In this document: piece by piece, positions 1 through 12,366 of the stretch
How the letters are laid out: each line of letters starts with the position of its first letter
How positions within the stretch are numbered: the first letter of the stretch is position 1
Assembly (NCBI GenBank): GCA_003415625.1
Contig: PYIU01000005.1
Span: 3,663,001 to 3,727,000, forward strand
Origin: Aquanectria penicillioides
Lineage: Eukaryota; Ascomycota; Sordariomycetes; Hypocreales; Nectriaceae
Length of the DNA stretch: 64,000 nucleotides
Reading direction: 5' to 3'
The notes under the pieces: generated by a model
The model's database searches: none
What the model was told of the DNA's origin: nothing
The model's input: the letters and a program-made list of their open reading frames with translations, nothing else
Position numbers and translations under genes: made by a program

Positions 1-2
1 TC

Positions 3-655
3 CTTGAGGTCTTCCTGCAATGTGCTCCAGGAGCTTCGCTTAGCAACGATATTAGACAAGTTGCCCCCAAGCCATACTACGAATACTGGGTCTCTCTCCT
101 GCCGCAGGCCGAGATTAACCACCGAGTCCACTGCCTGTTCGGAGAAAACAAGATCATCGACATGCCTGCCCCTAAGAATACGACTACATACCCAAGGCAG
201 CAACCGAGTTATGAGACCGAGGCGCCCGTCGCGCTGTCCAGTTGGGGCGAGACGGTTCGCGTACCACTGGGATACGTGGTGCTCGGCCGGTCGGGCGACA
301 AGGCGAGCGACTGCAACAGCGGATTCTTCGTCCGCAACGATGACGAATGGGACTGGCTCCGCACATTCCTAACTGTGGACAAGATCAAGGAGCTCCTTGG
401 CCCCGAGGAGTACAAGGGCAAGCCAATCGACCGCTTCGAGATCCCCGGCATTAGGGCAGTGCACTTTTTGTTGCACGATCACTTGGATAGAGGTACGTTG
501 CGTTGCTTTTGAAACGTCGGCAAGCATCAACTGATAAATGAATAGGATACAATGGGTGTTCGACCTACGACACACTAGGAAAGAACGCGTGCGAATACAT
601 TCGAGCCAAAACAATTGATATTCCCAAGAAATTTGTAGAAAGAGGCAGGGTCTAG
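3..655 (+). CDS. AtuA/DUF1446 family protein, 3' part
   Basis: The gene enters from the left edge; the frame is open from base 3. Exons are 3-492 and 546-655, joined by a GT-AG intron (493-545), ending in TAG at 653-655. The visible C-terminal part (about 200 residues) carries the AtuA-like C-terminal domain with the RSGDKASDCNSG signature and a downstream YNGCSTYDTLGK segment. Bacterial AtuA proteins belong to acyclic terpene (citronellol/geraniol) catabolism; fungal DUF1446 proteins are mostly uncharacterised, so a role in carboxylic or acyl-CoA breakdown is only inferred. The N-terminal domain lies outside the window. It converges with the FAD oxidoreductase downstream (about 130 bp between the stop codons). 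Confidence 0.85.
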
Positions 656-788
656 GCCTCATATATTATCTATAGACTTTTCATAGCACTATGCTTAGAA
701 GGGATGTACACGATGCAACGCTATATATACCAGAAACGAATACAAAACTATACAAGAGGATTGCGCTTTGCAGGAAGTTATCCCTTTA

Positions 789-2731
789 TTAGGTCCTGCA
801 CATGCGTCCGTCGGCGGCAACATCCCAAGCGGCGCTGCCGACACCCTTGAGGTTGTAGAAGAGGGAGTTGGGGTCCCACTTGTTCTTGACGGTCAGGAGA
901 CGGTCCCAGTTGGTGCTGTAGAAGGTCTCCTGCCAGTTGAGCTGGTTGAAGTCGGCCTCGTTCATGTAGGCGCCGCTGCCGGGGTGACGGCCTCGATCTG
1001 GGGAACGAACTCGTTGGTGATGCGCTTCTGCATGGTGAGCATGGCATCCCACTTGGTAGGGTCCCAGGCGGTGGCCAGCTGCATGGACATGATGGCCTTG
1101 CGCCAAGCGGGGTGGACGGCGTTGCTGACGCCGGAGTAGGGCTGGAAGTTGCCGCTGCTGCCGACGCAGATGACACCGTTGGCAGTCAGGTTCTGGATGA
1201 CCTTCTGGAAACCAGCGTTGTTCTCTTCGAGAACGGTGCGGGGGATAAGACGACCACCGTACTGGTACTCGGAGGCGCCGATGTGGCCGTAGGGCAGAGG
1301 ACCCATGTAGGTGTTGTAGTGATCGTAGTACTTCAGAGTGGTGTATGAAACGGAGGGAGTGAGTCCGAGCTCGGTGAGGACGGTCAGGAAGGGAGCAAGG
1401 ACGGTGTCACGGACGTAGTCGCCAGTGGAGTTGACGAGAGTAATGGGCTTGATGACGAGAACGGAAGCGGTGACATAGTAAATAACGGTAGGGCCGTGGT
1501 CGATCATGGCGGGGAGGAGGTCGTGGAATCGAGACACGGCAGTGTGGAAGGCGGTGATGTTGCTAGCACCGGACAGGGTGAGGGTAGCACCACCGATGTT
1601 GCCGGTGTAGTGAGCGCGGATGGTCATGGAGGTGACAACACCGAAGTTACCGGCAGCACCACCGCTGAGGGCCCAGTAGAGGTCGCTGTTGGTCTTAGAG
1701 TTGGCGGTGACGACGTTGCCAGCAGCAGTGACAACCTCGAACTCGAGGGTCTGATCAGCACCGAGACCGAAGCTGGTGCTCAGAGCGGAGTGGCCACCGC
1801 CGAGGGTGAAACCGGCCAGACCAACAGTAGGGCACTCGCCAGAGACGGCAGTGAGGCCGTACGAGTCGGCGGCAGTGACGGCATCAGCGCCCTGGATACC
1901 GGCTCCGACCTTGAGGGCGGGACCAGTGTAGACGCTGTCGGAGTAGTTGACCAGCTTAACGTCCTTCATGTGGTGAGTCCAGATGGCAAGGGCACCGGCA
2001 CCAGTGGAACGACCAAGGTAGCTTTAGTGGAATCCTGGTTAGCATCGAAATTTTCTCAATATGCGTGAGTGTAGGTGAGAGATGGGACTTACTCATGACC
2101 GGTGTTGCGGATGACCAGGCGGATGTTGTGCTCGGAGGTGAACTTGACGGCGGCGACAACGTGGGCGGTGGTCGAGACGTTGACGGCGTACGAGACGTAG
2201 TTTCCGAGGACACAGGGGCGCGACTCAGCCAGGAAGGGGTCGCAGCTCTGGTTGGCGAAGTAGGCCTGCATCACAGACGAAGACGAGTTGAAGCTGTCAC
2301 GGGTTAGCCCTGGTCTCTGTTTAAGTTACTTCATTCCCCGCAGCGCCACCCGCAGCGCCACCGAGATCCTGCCAAGAAACGCGGGAACGACTAAAGGAAC
2401 AATAAAGGAAAAAAACTCAAAACACTTTAAAAAAGCCAAAGAACACAAAAAGAAGGCAGTATACTTACTGAAGCTGGGGCAGGCTCCAGTCATCCTGAAG
2501 CTCCTCACAAACAGCCTCGTCGTAGTTGGGGTCGTGGCAGGGCTTTCCGATGGGGACGGTCGCGATGAGGCGTCCGCCAACCGTCTGGTTGAGCTTGTTC
2601 CACAGAGCAGTGGAAGGCCAGCCGGCGTCACCAGGCAGGTATCGGCACTTGGAGCTGCTGCTGGCCTTGCAAGGGCCGGCTGTGGCGAGAAGGGGCAGGA
2701 CCGCCCAGGAAAGAGACTTTGAGAACTTCAT
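789..2731 (-). CDS. Secreted FAD-linked oxidoreductase (BBE/FAD_binding_4), one-base frameshift
   Basis: Exons on the minus strand are 2731-2469, 2293-2093 and 2021-789. The start MKFSKSLSWAVLPLLATAG is a signal peptide. The FAD domain has both attachment sites of the bicovalent berberine-bridge group: His in NTGHDY (about residue 154) and Cys in SGECPTVG (about 218), followed by GLAGFTLGGGHS. The C-terminal BBE segment ends WDPNSLFYNLKGVGSAAW. The frame breaks at the run CCCC (plus-strand GGGG 981-984): the upstream frame runs into TGA, while the conserved continuation GSGAYMNEADFNQ is in the next frame. The exons sum to 1697 nt, one short of 566 codons, so a single C is missing. This is either a sequence error or a recent lesion. 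These enzymes oxidise small alcohols, sugars or metabolite intermediates; the substrate is unknown. Confidence 0.88.
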
Positions 2732-2876
2732 GGCGAACTTGTGCGATCGATTCGGAAGAGGATGGCAGCAAAGTTGTTAGTTGTTGTCTTGAAGTTGAAG
2801 CTCGTCACTTGTACCAAACGAAACAGGTACAGGTGGTCGGAACAAAAGGATCAGAGGATTCGCACGAGGACGGGCC

Positions 2877-2886
2877 GTTTATATGT
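2877..2886 (-). promoter_or_regulatory. TATA-like element upstream of FAD oxidoreductase
   Basis: An ACATATAAAC-type sequence on the minus strand lies about 150 bp upstream of the start codon at 2731. It is the only obvious TATA-like motif in the proximal promoter. No experimental support. Confidence 0.35.
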
Positions 2887-3860
2887 AAGAGCTCGTTGGA
2901 TCAATTGAGCCTCCTTCATCTTCCTGCTCCGTCCTCCTGCTCCGTACTCCTGCTTCGTCCTCGTCCTCCTCCACCTCTATGCTGCTCCTCCCGTTGCTGG
3001 CTCGCCCGCCCCCAGTTCCCTGCCCTGTTGATTGATAGTCCGTCGATTCCGTCATGGTGATAATTTAGGGTCACCGACTGTCTCCAGCGTCGGGTCGCAA
3101 GGGGGGGATGGGGTCGGGCGACAGGGACTGCGACGCGCTAAAGGTTCGCTTCGGGGTGGCCAAAGGCGCCAAGGATGCTCTACCTTACTATCTTGGGACG
3201 CATGAGCGAGCTGAGATTCGGCAAGGGCTTGCTTCGGGTGGGATGCCCCAGAAAGCTAGCGCACCGCATCCCATCGTTGCGAGATTTGTTGGTAGCGGGG
3301 CCGGTTTGCCGGTCCTTACTGGGGAGCCGCCTCTGCGGAATGAGACTCGGAGATTGAGGATAGGCCTGGTAAGGCCGGATTGGGGCTTCCCCTGCTGGTC
3401 TTTTGCTGGTCTTTGGCTGGTCTTGCTGGTCCTTTGGTGTACGCCTTCGGATCCGGTATCAAGTTGGGAGACCCTCCGACCCTGGTCCAAGGGAGAAGGA
3501 TGGCAGCATGGCGACCACGTGTGTGGTTGCGTTAGCCAGGCACAAAACGGGATGATGCCAAATGTAAACTGCTTTGCCGCAGAGAATCAATGCAAGCCGC
3601 GGCAGTGGAACAGACGTGCAGCGGCAGATGCAGATGCAGTAGCTACATGTAGGTACTGTACTATGGACTATGGATGTATATCCGTACTCCGTATGCTCCT
3701 TGCTGAGATGAGTTTTGCTCGTTTGCCGGCGTCCGTCAAAGATGGAGAAACCGCCACCACCACACCACCACGCCCGAAGCCTATCAGAGCTCATGCGAGG
3801 CCGATGCCAGAGACACACAAGCGCCTTCAAGGTTTCGTTTCTTCAACCCTAACTCCTAGC

Positions 3861-3900
3861 TTCCTCCTCCCTCCCTCCCTCCCTCCCTCCCTCGCTCCTC
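3861..3900. repeat. CTCC/CCCT microsatellite
   Basis: A pyrimidine-only stretch of near-perfect CCCT repeats (CCTCCCTCCCTCC...) within the gene-free interval; typical slippage-prone simple sequence. Confidence 0.9.
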
Positions 3901-6619
3901 CCGCTTCTTACCTACTCTCGTCTCGTACCTAGAACGCGGCTCCACCCGCTGCTAAATAGATCAAGAGGCACAGTGGCAACGGTTCTGTCCCAATTCGGGT
4001 GGCCTATTCTAGATCTGTTCCTGAGCCTCGGCGCCTGGCGACAGAATGCAACATTGCAGGTATGCATCCACTCAATAGAGCCCGACGCCGAGAGTACGAG
4101 CCGCACGTCGTAGTAGTGAAGGCATAATCAACGGGGGTTCCCTATAATCTCACCTCGGAGCAATGGTCGGTATCCCTGACCTTGCGCTGCTGCTCCCTGA
4201 GCCAACCCACATGGCACAGCGTGGTAAACGCTGATCCCTTCCTCATCTTGCCAAGTCGCAAGCGATCGCGCTCGCACCATCGATTGCCCTCTGCTCCCCT
4301 TGTTCCCCTTGACTCCTCCTTTGCCCAGGCTGTGTGCCTAGACTTTGCCTCTTTGCCTCTTGGTTGACGCGCGCAACGGGCTGCCCATGTCCGTTAACCT
4401 AGTCGTCATCAATTCACTAGACCTGTCAGTCCACTTTGTCGGATTTCTCAGGCGCGTTAGGTCGATTGTTCTAGAACAGGGGGGCTTCGTTGTTCTCCTT
4501 CTTTTCCCTTTCCTTTCGCTTTTGCACATTGTCGGCACGACATGCACTGGCAGCGTGCATTCGCTGCTACAACATGTTGGTCGCAGGGCGGTGGAACCGT
4601 GGGTCGTTGTCGTCTCGAAAGACGCAGGGATCAGGCATTCGCTGTGTTCCCTTATTTTCCCTCTCTCCGCACAGGATCTACAATGATAGATCATGCCATA
4701 TCGCCCTGCCCCAGAGGATCATCGCTTGGCCCTGGACTTTGATCTGGCCCAACCCCAACCCCAACGTCCATCTGCCTTCGGCAAATTCTAATCCGATCCC
4801 GCGCGACAGAGTGGACTGATTGGGATGCTCCGCCGGGTTAAGTCTGCCAATGTCGCATCCGCAGGGTCAACTTCTTTTACACAGGGTTATTCTCTCCTAG
4901 CGTCACCATTGTGGTAAAACTCCGTCAGCAGACTAAGCAATTGACAGCGGCATCCTACTATATTCCTTGGAACATGCCCTGTAAGCAAGGTACGGATGGC
5001 GTTGCCTCCACCTGACCGTACTAGTTCTATGCAACTATGTTGGACCCTTGAAAGCTCAACCCAGTCATCTCACCTGCAGCCGTCGTTCTGCCCGTACAAG
5101 TCGTGCACCCTTATCAGTTTTTCATTTGAAGCTGTCGACGCCGGCCTACGTAATCCTGGCCTGGTTCGTAGGCAATCGTAGAAAACGACGTCCTCGCGAT
5201 CCACCAGAGACTCCAAGTGGAACATGCCTCGGCCGATAGCTGAGCTTACCAGGGACGAAAGGGAGAAACAAATCAGCAAATGTTTCCATCCCATCTAATT
5301 TAGGTACCAGGAACTTGGCGCCCCTTCCGAGGCCTTCCCTCCCCCAGCACTGTTGATGACTGGCCTTTTGTCAGCCAGCACGGCGGATTTCCCCGTTGAG
5401 GGTACGGCGGCAAAATACAACCCAGGAAGCACTTCGTAATCGCTGGCAAAACAGACGCGCACTCCGGACATTACTCACCCCATGAAGACATTTTTTCAGG
5501 TCAGTATGCATGCTAAAGGGGGTATGGTGTGAACATGACTTTCCCTGTTATTCGCAGCGAGTTTTACTATTGCTTCTTGAATGCGTTGGTTGCCTCAATC
5601 GAAGCATAGTCTCGGGCAACCACCCGTTTGCACGCTTCGGTGGTGTCGCCAACAATGGTCCTCGACCAGACTGTTTTTCTTTGTGCCTCACCACGACCAT
5701 TTACCGACCAGGTGGGCCGAAGAGAGTATTGGAATTTTACCCGTAAACTAACCCATTATTTTTGCAAGTACACATTGCCATATTCAACAATTTGAAAGAA
5801 GAATTTGGTCCTATTCATGAGTGTGTTGTGATCTTGTTGCACTAGCTACCCTAAACCTGTTGACAGCATCTCTGACTGTCTCGCCTCCACGCGAGCGGTC
5901 GCACTCAACTTGCTTCATCATAGTGGTGAATCAACGTGCCAAGACAAAGCGCCAGTCTGACTTGAACGCGTTCGATGTATAGCTAAACCTCTTTCGGCTT
6001 ATCTGAACAATACTACGATATGGTTGTATCGCTCACTGAGCCTAGGCCTATTTTTCAGAGCGTCCCTTCAGATTTCGCGCTGCTTAGACCCCACTGGAGG
6101 CTAGCATCAAACCGGCGAATCGAGCTCTTTACTATGATGACGTAGGGATGACGAGCCCAATCAAGACATCAACTCTGGATCTAGCTTTTGTCACCCGAAG
6201 TCTCGGCCGCCAGGAGCTATAGCAATAGGAATAGATCCGGAGCTCCCATCCCTCTCAAACTCAATTCAGAAGCTCGGAATAGCTCAGTGCAAATGCACGC
6301 GGTTAGCTGGAATTGTGAGGGCGGGCGTCGCCCATGAACCGTTCCGGCTTCCTACTCTTGGATCGCCACATTCCTCTCCTCCAGGTCGTGGCTATATAGC
6401 TCTCGAGCGCCACCGACAAACTCACATGGCGATATCCACCGAAACTCTGATGGCGATGATCGCTCCTTTATAATAAACTTGGATCCCGCCGCAAACAATG
6501 ATGGCTCCTTTGGATTTCGATTTTATGTGAGACACTCCATCTCCCGGCACCCGACGCTCTCTACGACGACTCTCCGCCATGGTCTTTGTCCCATTCAGTG
6601 GATAAACGGCCGCGCCAAC

Positions 6620-8152
6620 ATGAAGGCTGTCATCTGGAAGAGTCTCCCGCTGCTGGCCTTGCTGGCAACGGAGAGCATAGCTGCGACCTCCAAAGATCCC
6701 GACCCAACGAAAGTTCCTCAATGCGCAGTACGATTAAACAAGACCCAAATATGTCCTATGTGGTTGCGAATACTTACACCGTGTAGACGAACTGCATGAA
6801 TACAGCTCTTGGCCAAGGGTTTTGCTTCGAATCGAATGAAAAATGCGTATGCAACAACGAGCTAGTGCGCGACAGTGCGCTTCAGTGCGCTTTGGATGCA
6901 TGCACCGTCAAGGAGCGGCTTGGTGAGTCTGGATTGAAATATTGTCATGGGTGCATCAATTGACAGCCAATTGTCTAGTGGCCACGAATTTGACCATGTC
7001 GACTTGCGGGATTCCCGGCCGAGATGCCTCGCACGATTATGTGCTCCTCTCCAACACGATTGGAATAATTGCTGGCATTTGTGTGATGCAGCGATTCATC
7101 TTGAGGCTGTACCTGAGGGCGGGAATTGGGCTCGACGACTACTTGATACTCTTCTGCGCTCTGAGCTGCATTCCGACCCTCGTCATGGCTGGCAATGGCT
7201 TAGTCGACAATGGTTTGGGTCGTGACATCTGGACCCTGTCATACAGCCAAATCACCAGAGTGCTGCAGCAATTCTACCTCACAGCCGTGTGCTATTCTAC
7301 CGCCATCACGCTCCTCAAGCTCTCGCTGCTCTTCTTCTACTTAAGGATATTTCCCACACCTCTCGTCCGAAAAGGCCTCTGGGGAACCGTGATCTGCACC
7401 GTGGCATGCGGGATCGCATTTACGGCGGTCGCCATCTTCCAATGCACTCCTGTCAGCTACTACTGGACCCACTGGGATGGAGAGCACACTGGAACCTGCA
7501 TCAACAGCAACACCCTGGCGGTTACCAGTTCCGGCATCAACATCGCCACTGATTTCTGGCTGCTGATAGTTCCGCTTTCGCAACTGCGGAAACTAAACCT
7601 TAGTTGGAAGAAAAAGATGGAGATTGCAATGATGTTTTTTGTCGGCGGATTGTATGTTCACACACTTCCGGAGAAAGACGCGACACTAACCTTGATTCTA
7701 GTGTCATTGTTTTTAGCGTTCTGCGAATGTTTGCCGTGGCCAAGTTCGGCACGAGCTGGAATCCTTCCTGGGATTTTGTCGACATCCTCGAAAGGTCCAT
7801 CATCGAGGTCGGCATGGGCATCGTTTGTGCCTGCATGCCTTCCCTTCGACTGTTGCTGATGAGCCTCTTCCCCAGAGCATTCGGGCCGTCAGGGCACTCG
7901 ACATCATCCCACTACGGCGACGATCGGCCGCATTCAAGCGGCCCATCGTTTCAAGACACAGAAAAGCCATCGGCCGCGCATTTCAGGCCCGAAAAGGACT
8001 ATGGCCCATACTGCAGTTACGACCGAGGTAGAAAAGCCTCCGACCAGTTCTTTGAGATTGACATTAATGAGCGTGGCCAACCTCGGCTGGTGTCTATAGA
8101 CCTGCAGACTCGGAGCATTTTCCCGAACAGGAGATATAGGTCGTTTACCTAG
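6620..8152 (+). CDS. PTH11-like seven-TM receptor with N-terminal CFEM domain
   Basis: Exons are 6620-6727, 6787-6922, 6967-7651 and 7702-8152, giving 459 residues; all three introns are 44-59 nt GT-AG. After a signal peptide (MKAVIWKSLPLLALLATES) comes a CFEM domain of about 60 residues with the eight-cysteine spacing (PQCATNC, QGFC, KCVCNN, LQCALDAC, then MSTCG). Seven hydrophobic segments follow, starting at YVLLSNTIGIIAGICV and including GLDDYLIL and the loop QCTPVSYYW that are typical of Pth11-type receptors. The tail from about residue 370 is hydrophilic and Ser/His-rich, as expected for a cytoplasmic domain. Members sense host or surface cues and act upstream of cAMP signalling in plant and insect pathogens; the ligand here is unknown. 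It converges with the amine oxidase gene. Confidence 0.92.
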
Positions 8153-8704
8153 GTCGCCCTTCCTGGATGAGAGGCTTAGGCTTAGTTCCACTGCCCGCGA
8201 CGGAGTTTCAAGAGCGTTCATTTTTTAAAGCACAAGGGACCTGCAATTTCTCACCAGACCCATCGGAGTTTATAGAACTTGGCACAAACGTATAGAACTA
8301 GAACAATGCATATGATAAGACCACAAATAAGACCGAGAACACAAGAATTTACTTGCCATCGCTCTCCTGTTCGCCTCAAATTCGCTGACAGGGGATACAA
8401 CGACTTTCCTTGCATCTTAGCGCCATCATGTATGTATAATATAGGCGGGCCCTTGTCAACTAACCGAGGCTGCTACACAGAATGTTTTAGACCATAATTC
8501 GGATGTGACGCACCAAAACCTTGCTGGCACTGGCCATGGGTTCACTAATAGGGCATAAATAATGGTTGAGATTTAAAAATCATTCTGCCAATCGGCAATT
8601 GCTTATGCTACTATCGTATTCTATTGTTGTGTACATGTGCTAATCTAAAAAGCAAGATAGAGCCGAACGGTCTTGCGAAATCCATCCCGTATGCTCTGGA
8701 ACTC
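8153..8704. other. Convergent 3' intergenic region
   Basis: Space between two convergent genes; AT-rich and expected to hold both 3' UTRs. Nothing else recognised. Confidence 0.6.
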
Positions 8705-10820
8705 TCACATTTTTGATGGCCGGGTGGCGCAGCAACTCTCTGGAGCAACCTGGTGAAGAGTCGACTTGTTGAGGCTCTGGGAAGACCGAGGAACATCGTT
8801 CGATGGGTTGAGCTCGAAGAAGTTGGCAGGCTTGAGTGAGACCGTCATCTTCTCAACTGGCATGACGGGAAAATCTGGAGAATAAATTAGCCTTTCAATT
8901 TTCGCACCTCTTCCAATGCGCAACATACCTTCTGGTCGAGTTACATGCGTGATACCGAACGTGTGCCAGAGGACCACATCTTCGTTCTTGACAGGCTCGT
9001 TTCGGGTGGCCCAATCCGCGATGCCAGTGTCCTCGCGACTCTGGTTGGTGAACTCTCCTGAGGCCCAAAGCTCGTCATCGCGGTACTTGGTGACCCAGAT
9101 GGGCTTGGATGTGAAGACGCCGCGTCGGTAGTTGAACGTTTGAGGACCCATCATCAGCATCTGACTGGGAACAGCATGGAGCTTATATCCGTGAGGCTTT
9201 CCGGAGACCTTATTGATGCGCGACTCGTTGATGATCTTGAAGACTCGGTTTTTGGTGAGGTCGAGATCGTAGCCACCTGGTCTCTCAATGGGGGTGGTAT
9301 GGACCCTGAAAGCACAACCGAAGGGATCGAGGTCGGGCTCATTGGTAACAGGGATGCAGTCATCGTAGATAATGGTGTTCTTCTGATCCCCGTCCAGGCA
9401 GGGGTCAACTCGAAGGCAGAAGAGGTGCTGGTGGTTAACAGCCAGAACACCAGGGGCGACCACAGTACCCCAGGGAACCTGGAGACCTTGTCGGATAGGC
9501 ATTGTCGACACGATACCCGTAGCCCTCACGTCGATGTGGATGTTTGCAGCCTGATCCAGAACAAACGCGAGGATGTACTCGTAGTTGGCGACGGTGGCAG
9601 TGCACTGGATAACGAGCTGCCGGTCTCTGACAACGGAAGACTTGTTGTTGCGGAAGTTGGTGTGCTTCCAGCCAATACCCTCATCGACTTCATGCATGCA
9701 AATAACGTTGGGCATGACAATGGGCTTGCCATCACCGCCCACACGAACGCCACTGAAGTAGGCAATGTGGCCTAAGCAATCGCAGCCTAGTGCTAGACTG
9801 TTGGATGTAAGACCGAAGCCGGAGTCACCCAGGTCGAAGGCTTGCTTGCGATGATATGGGGAGCGGGGATCACCGTAGGGGACCGTCATCTCGCTCATCG
9901 AGACACGGTAGAACAATGGGCGGTCGTCATAGCGCATGTCATGGAGAACAGGGCCTTCTCGCAGAGTCCAACCAAGCTGGAAGGACCATTTCTGCCACTC
10001 AATGCGTCGCCCAGTAATCTTGAAAGAAGGTCCCTCTGGCTGGATAATTTGCAGAGGCTTCAGGTCCTTTCGGAACGCATCTTCTCCCATGATGTTGGCG
10101 CTGTATTCAACAGGCTCGACAGGGTTCCAAGGCTGGGTCTCAGCATCAAGAACGTCGTTGGTTCCCGTAGGAAGCTTTTGAAGGTCCACAAGCTCCAAGG
10201 TGTGTGCGTCAAAAATGGGAGCGAGAGGAAGCGGGATTGAATAGTGGTTTGCTTCATCGTCATCAGACAAAGCTGTGTACATGTAACATTGGAAGAGTCG
10301 CCTTCGCTCCTTTGCCGAATCAGTTCCAAATGCCCAAGGGTCTGTCTTGACATGAGCACTAGCTTAATTAGCGGCTATTCCTTAAGTTGTGGAGCTGCAT
10401 TACGGGAACATACTTGGGAGGAAGCTTGAGTTTGGCGATCTCGGCCTTGACAGCAGGATGGGAATTGCAAGCACGATTGACTAGCTCAAACTCGACCCAA
10501 TCAACAGGGCCCTGAGAGTCTGGAGCATCATAAGTTCTTTCGACCTGAGGGTTCGTGATGTTGACAATTGCAATAAGCAGAGTTTGGGTCGTCTTGAGGT
10601 GATAGTAGACCCTCGCCTTTCGGTCCGGCGCAGGTTCGTCGCGATGAAGGTGCTCAAGAGCCAGATTCTTGGGAGGTTCGGCAAGGTCGATGACTTTGAA
10701 TCGAACATTACTGATTTTACATCCGAGATGCTGAAGCAGCGTTTGCGAAGCTGTTCGCACTTCCTCGACAGTCAATGGGTCGAGAGGATGCGGTACCATC
10801 TTGGAACCGGGGGAGGACAT
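8705..10820 (-). CDS. Peroxisomal copper amine oxidase
   Basis: Minus-strand exons are 10820-10404, 10345-8929 and 8874-8705, 667 residues, the usual family length. It oxidatively deaminates primary amines to aldehyde, ammonia and H2O2. Visible are the topaquinone tyrosine in ATVANYEY, the catalytic-base region AFDLGDSGFG, copper ligands in NHQHLFCLR and the third histidine in WHTFGITH. The C-terminus is SKM, a PTS1-type signal, fitting a peroxisomal enzyme. The last intron (8875-8928) is 54 nt with no stop in frame, so retention would only insert 18 residues; the family alignment (RPE joined to DFPVMPVE) supports splicing. The first donor (GTAATG after KYVP) is the least certain junction. 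Divergent from the SDR gene and near an amino acid/amine permease, suggesting a shared role in amine use. Confidence 0.93.
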
Positions 10821-11388
10821 CTTGATTGCAGTTTAAATGCGAAAGAGAAGCCAATTAAAGAAGAGATTGCTTGGTATTCAACATATCAAGAAAACTTGAT
10901 GATCCGAAGACATGTTTATACTCTTTGCTGGCCTCGGAAATTGGGAGCTTGATCAATCTGGAGAGCTGATCTCCACCATCGGCACACGGCGGATCATACC
11001 GAGTCAGCCCGTTCCAGCCCAGCCTTTCTACTTTAGGAAACACTGCCAACTTGACAACCATTTGGTCGGGTGCGGAGAAGACTAATTGGCTCCACAGCAT
11101 GATGCATATGCCTGAAGAGGAATACAGAATGGTGTTGATAAGTGCAGATGAGTGCCCTGACAGGCAATGTTGCCACCAGTCCTCTTTGTGGTAGGGCCCT
11201 CAGCTTCATGCAGGGACCCTTTGCAAGATAAGTGGGAAATATTACCAAAGGGATAGTCTGCCCGGGGATCATTGCGCCCGTCGGCACTACTTGAATGATT
11301 CCATATCTCCTGTTCCATTAATAAAGCAAAATCACCCCGCAGTTGTGTCCAGAAGCAGCAAATACGTTCGCCTTGGAAACCGTTCAGG
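10821..11388. other. Divergent promoter, amine oxidase / SDR
   Basis: A 568-bp interval between two head-to-head genes, so it probably holds both promoters. No specific operator recognised. Confidence 0.6.
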
Positions 11389-12366
11389 ATGCCCGACTTT
11401 CAAGGACTCGACCTGACTGGCAAGACTGCCGTCGTTACTGGTTCCTCTCGGTAAGCCTATTGATTGCACGATTCTGACGTCTATTTCTGACGTCGAATAC
11501 TTTTCATAGAGGAATTGGTGCTGGAATTGCGATTCAACTTGCGAAGCGAGGTGCCAACGTCCTGGTAAACTATACTAGTGACAAAAGCCGATCGCGGGCG
11601 GAAGATGTTGCCAACAAGATCCAAGCTCTGGGCCGCAAGACCCTGATTTGCCATGCAAGCGTGACACATTCCGAAGGGATCCAGAAAATTGTCAAGACTG
11701 CCTTGGAATTGAGCGACACAGGAAAAATTGAGATCTTAATTCACAAGTGAGCCTAATCCAAGAAGTTCGCATGAGGACAAACTCACCCAAGATCGAAGTA
11801 TTGCAAGGGGGCTAACATCGGATGCGCAGTGCCGCCCTCGGCGTCGACGCGAACCTGGACGAAGTAACCGAAGATTTGTTCACTTCGCACTTTGACACCA
11901 ACGTCAAGGGCCCCATTTTCCTGACACAGGCAGTTCTGCCGCATATTGCTCGTGGAGGACGCATTGTCTTTGTCTCTTCCGCCGCCGCCCGGTTGGGCGT
12001 GGCTGGACAAACTGTTTATGGTGCCACCAAAGCCGCCGACGAAGCATTGGTTCGTGTCTGGGCCAAGGAACTTGGCCAGTCTCACGACATCACGGTCAAC
12101 TGCGTGAATCCGGGACCGGTTGCTACGGGTAGGTGCAGCAGTTTTAACCGATCGGCTCCTTTTCTAATAAAGAACAAACAGATCAATGGGACGAGAGTGA
12201 CGAGCAATTTCGTCAGGATATGCAGCCTTTGATTGAGTCGACTCCAGCGGCTGCACGAATTGGAGAGGTGGAGGATATTGCACCACTTGTTGCGTTTCTG
12301 TGCACGGATGACGCGAAATGGACAACCGGTTCCGTGCTGAGTGCCAATGGTGGATTATACAACTAG
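11389..12366 (+). CDS. Short-chain dehydrogenase/reductase (classical SDR)
   Basis: Exons are 11389-11450, 11510-11746, 11830-12128 and 12182-12366, 260 residues. The classical SDR features are all present: cofactor loop TGSSRGIGAG near residue 17, NAALG after the fourth strand, the catalytic serine in VFVSSAAA, YGATK for Tyr and Lys, and PGPVAT after the active site. The Arg in the glycine-rich loop and the overall pattern resemble NADPH-dependent 3-oxoacyl-ACP-reductase, versicolorin-reductase and naphthol-reductase types. The substrate cannot be read from sequence. Located between the amine oxidase and the permease, it could reduce or oxidise an aldehyde or alcohol from amine breakdown (inference). 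Confidence 0.93.

Larger units (their letters stand above)
2732..6619. other. Long gene-free interval (3.9 kb)
   Basis: No reading frame here has domain-like content, plausible splice structure or recognisable motifs. The longest open frame (3108-3932, plus) has low-complexity, repeat-driven composition. The left part is C/T-rich on the plus strand; the right part is mixed composition and includes the upstream region of the PTH11-like gene. An unrecognised non-coding RNA cannot be excluded. Confidence 0.6.

Noticed and set aside
1496..2068. Plus-strand open frame opposite the FAD oxidoreductase
   Set aside because: Antisense shadow, Gly/Val-rich as expected from the complementary strand of GC-rich coding DNA.
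3108..3932. Open frame of 274 codons on the plus strand
   Set aside because: Composition is driven by simple repeats (including the CTCC microsatellite), no motif or domain, no supporting splice signals.
9140..9775. Long plus-strand open frame opposite the amine oxidase
   Set aside because: Antisense shadow of a well-supported coding exon.
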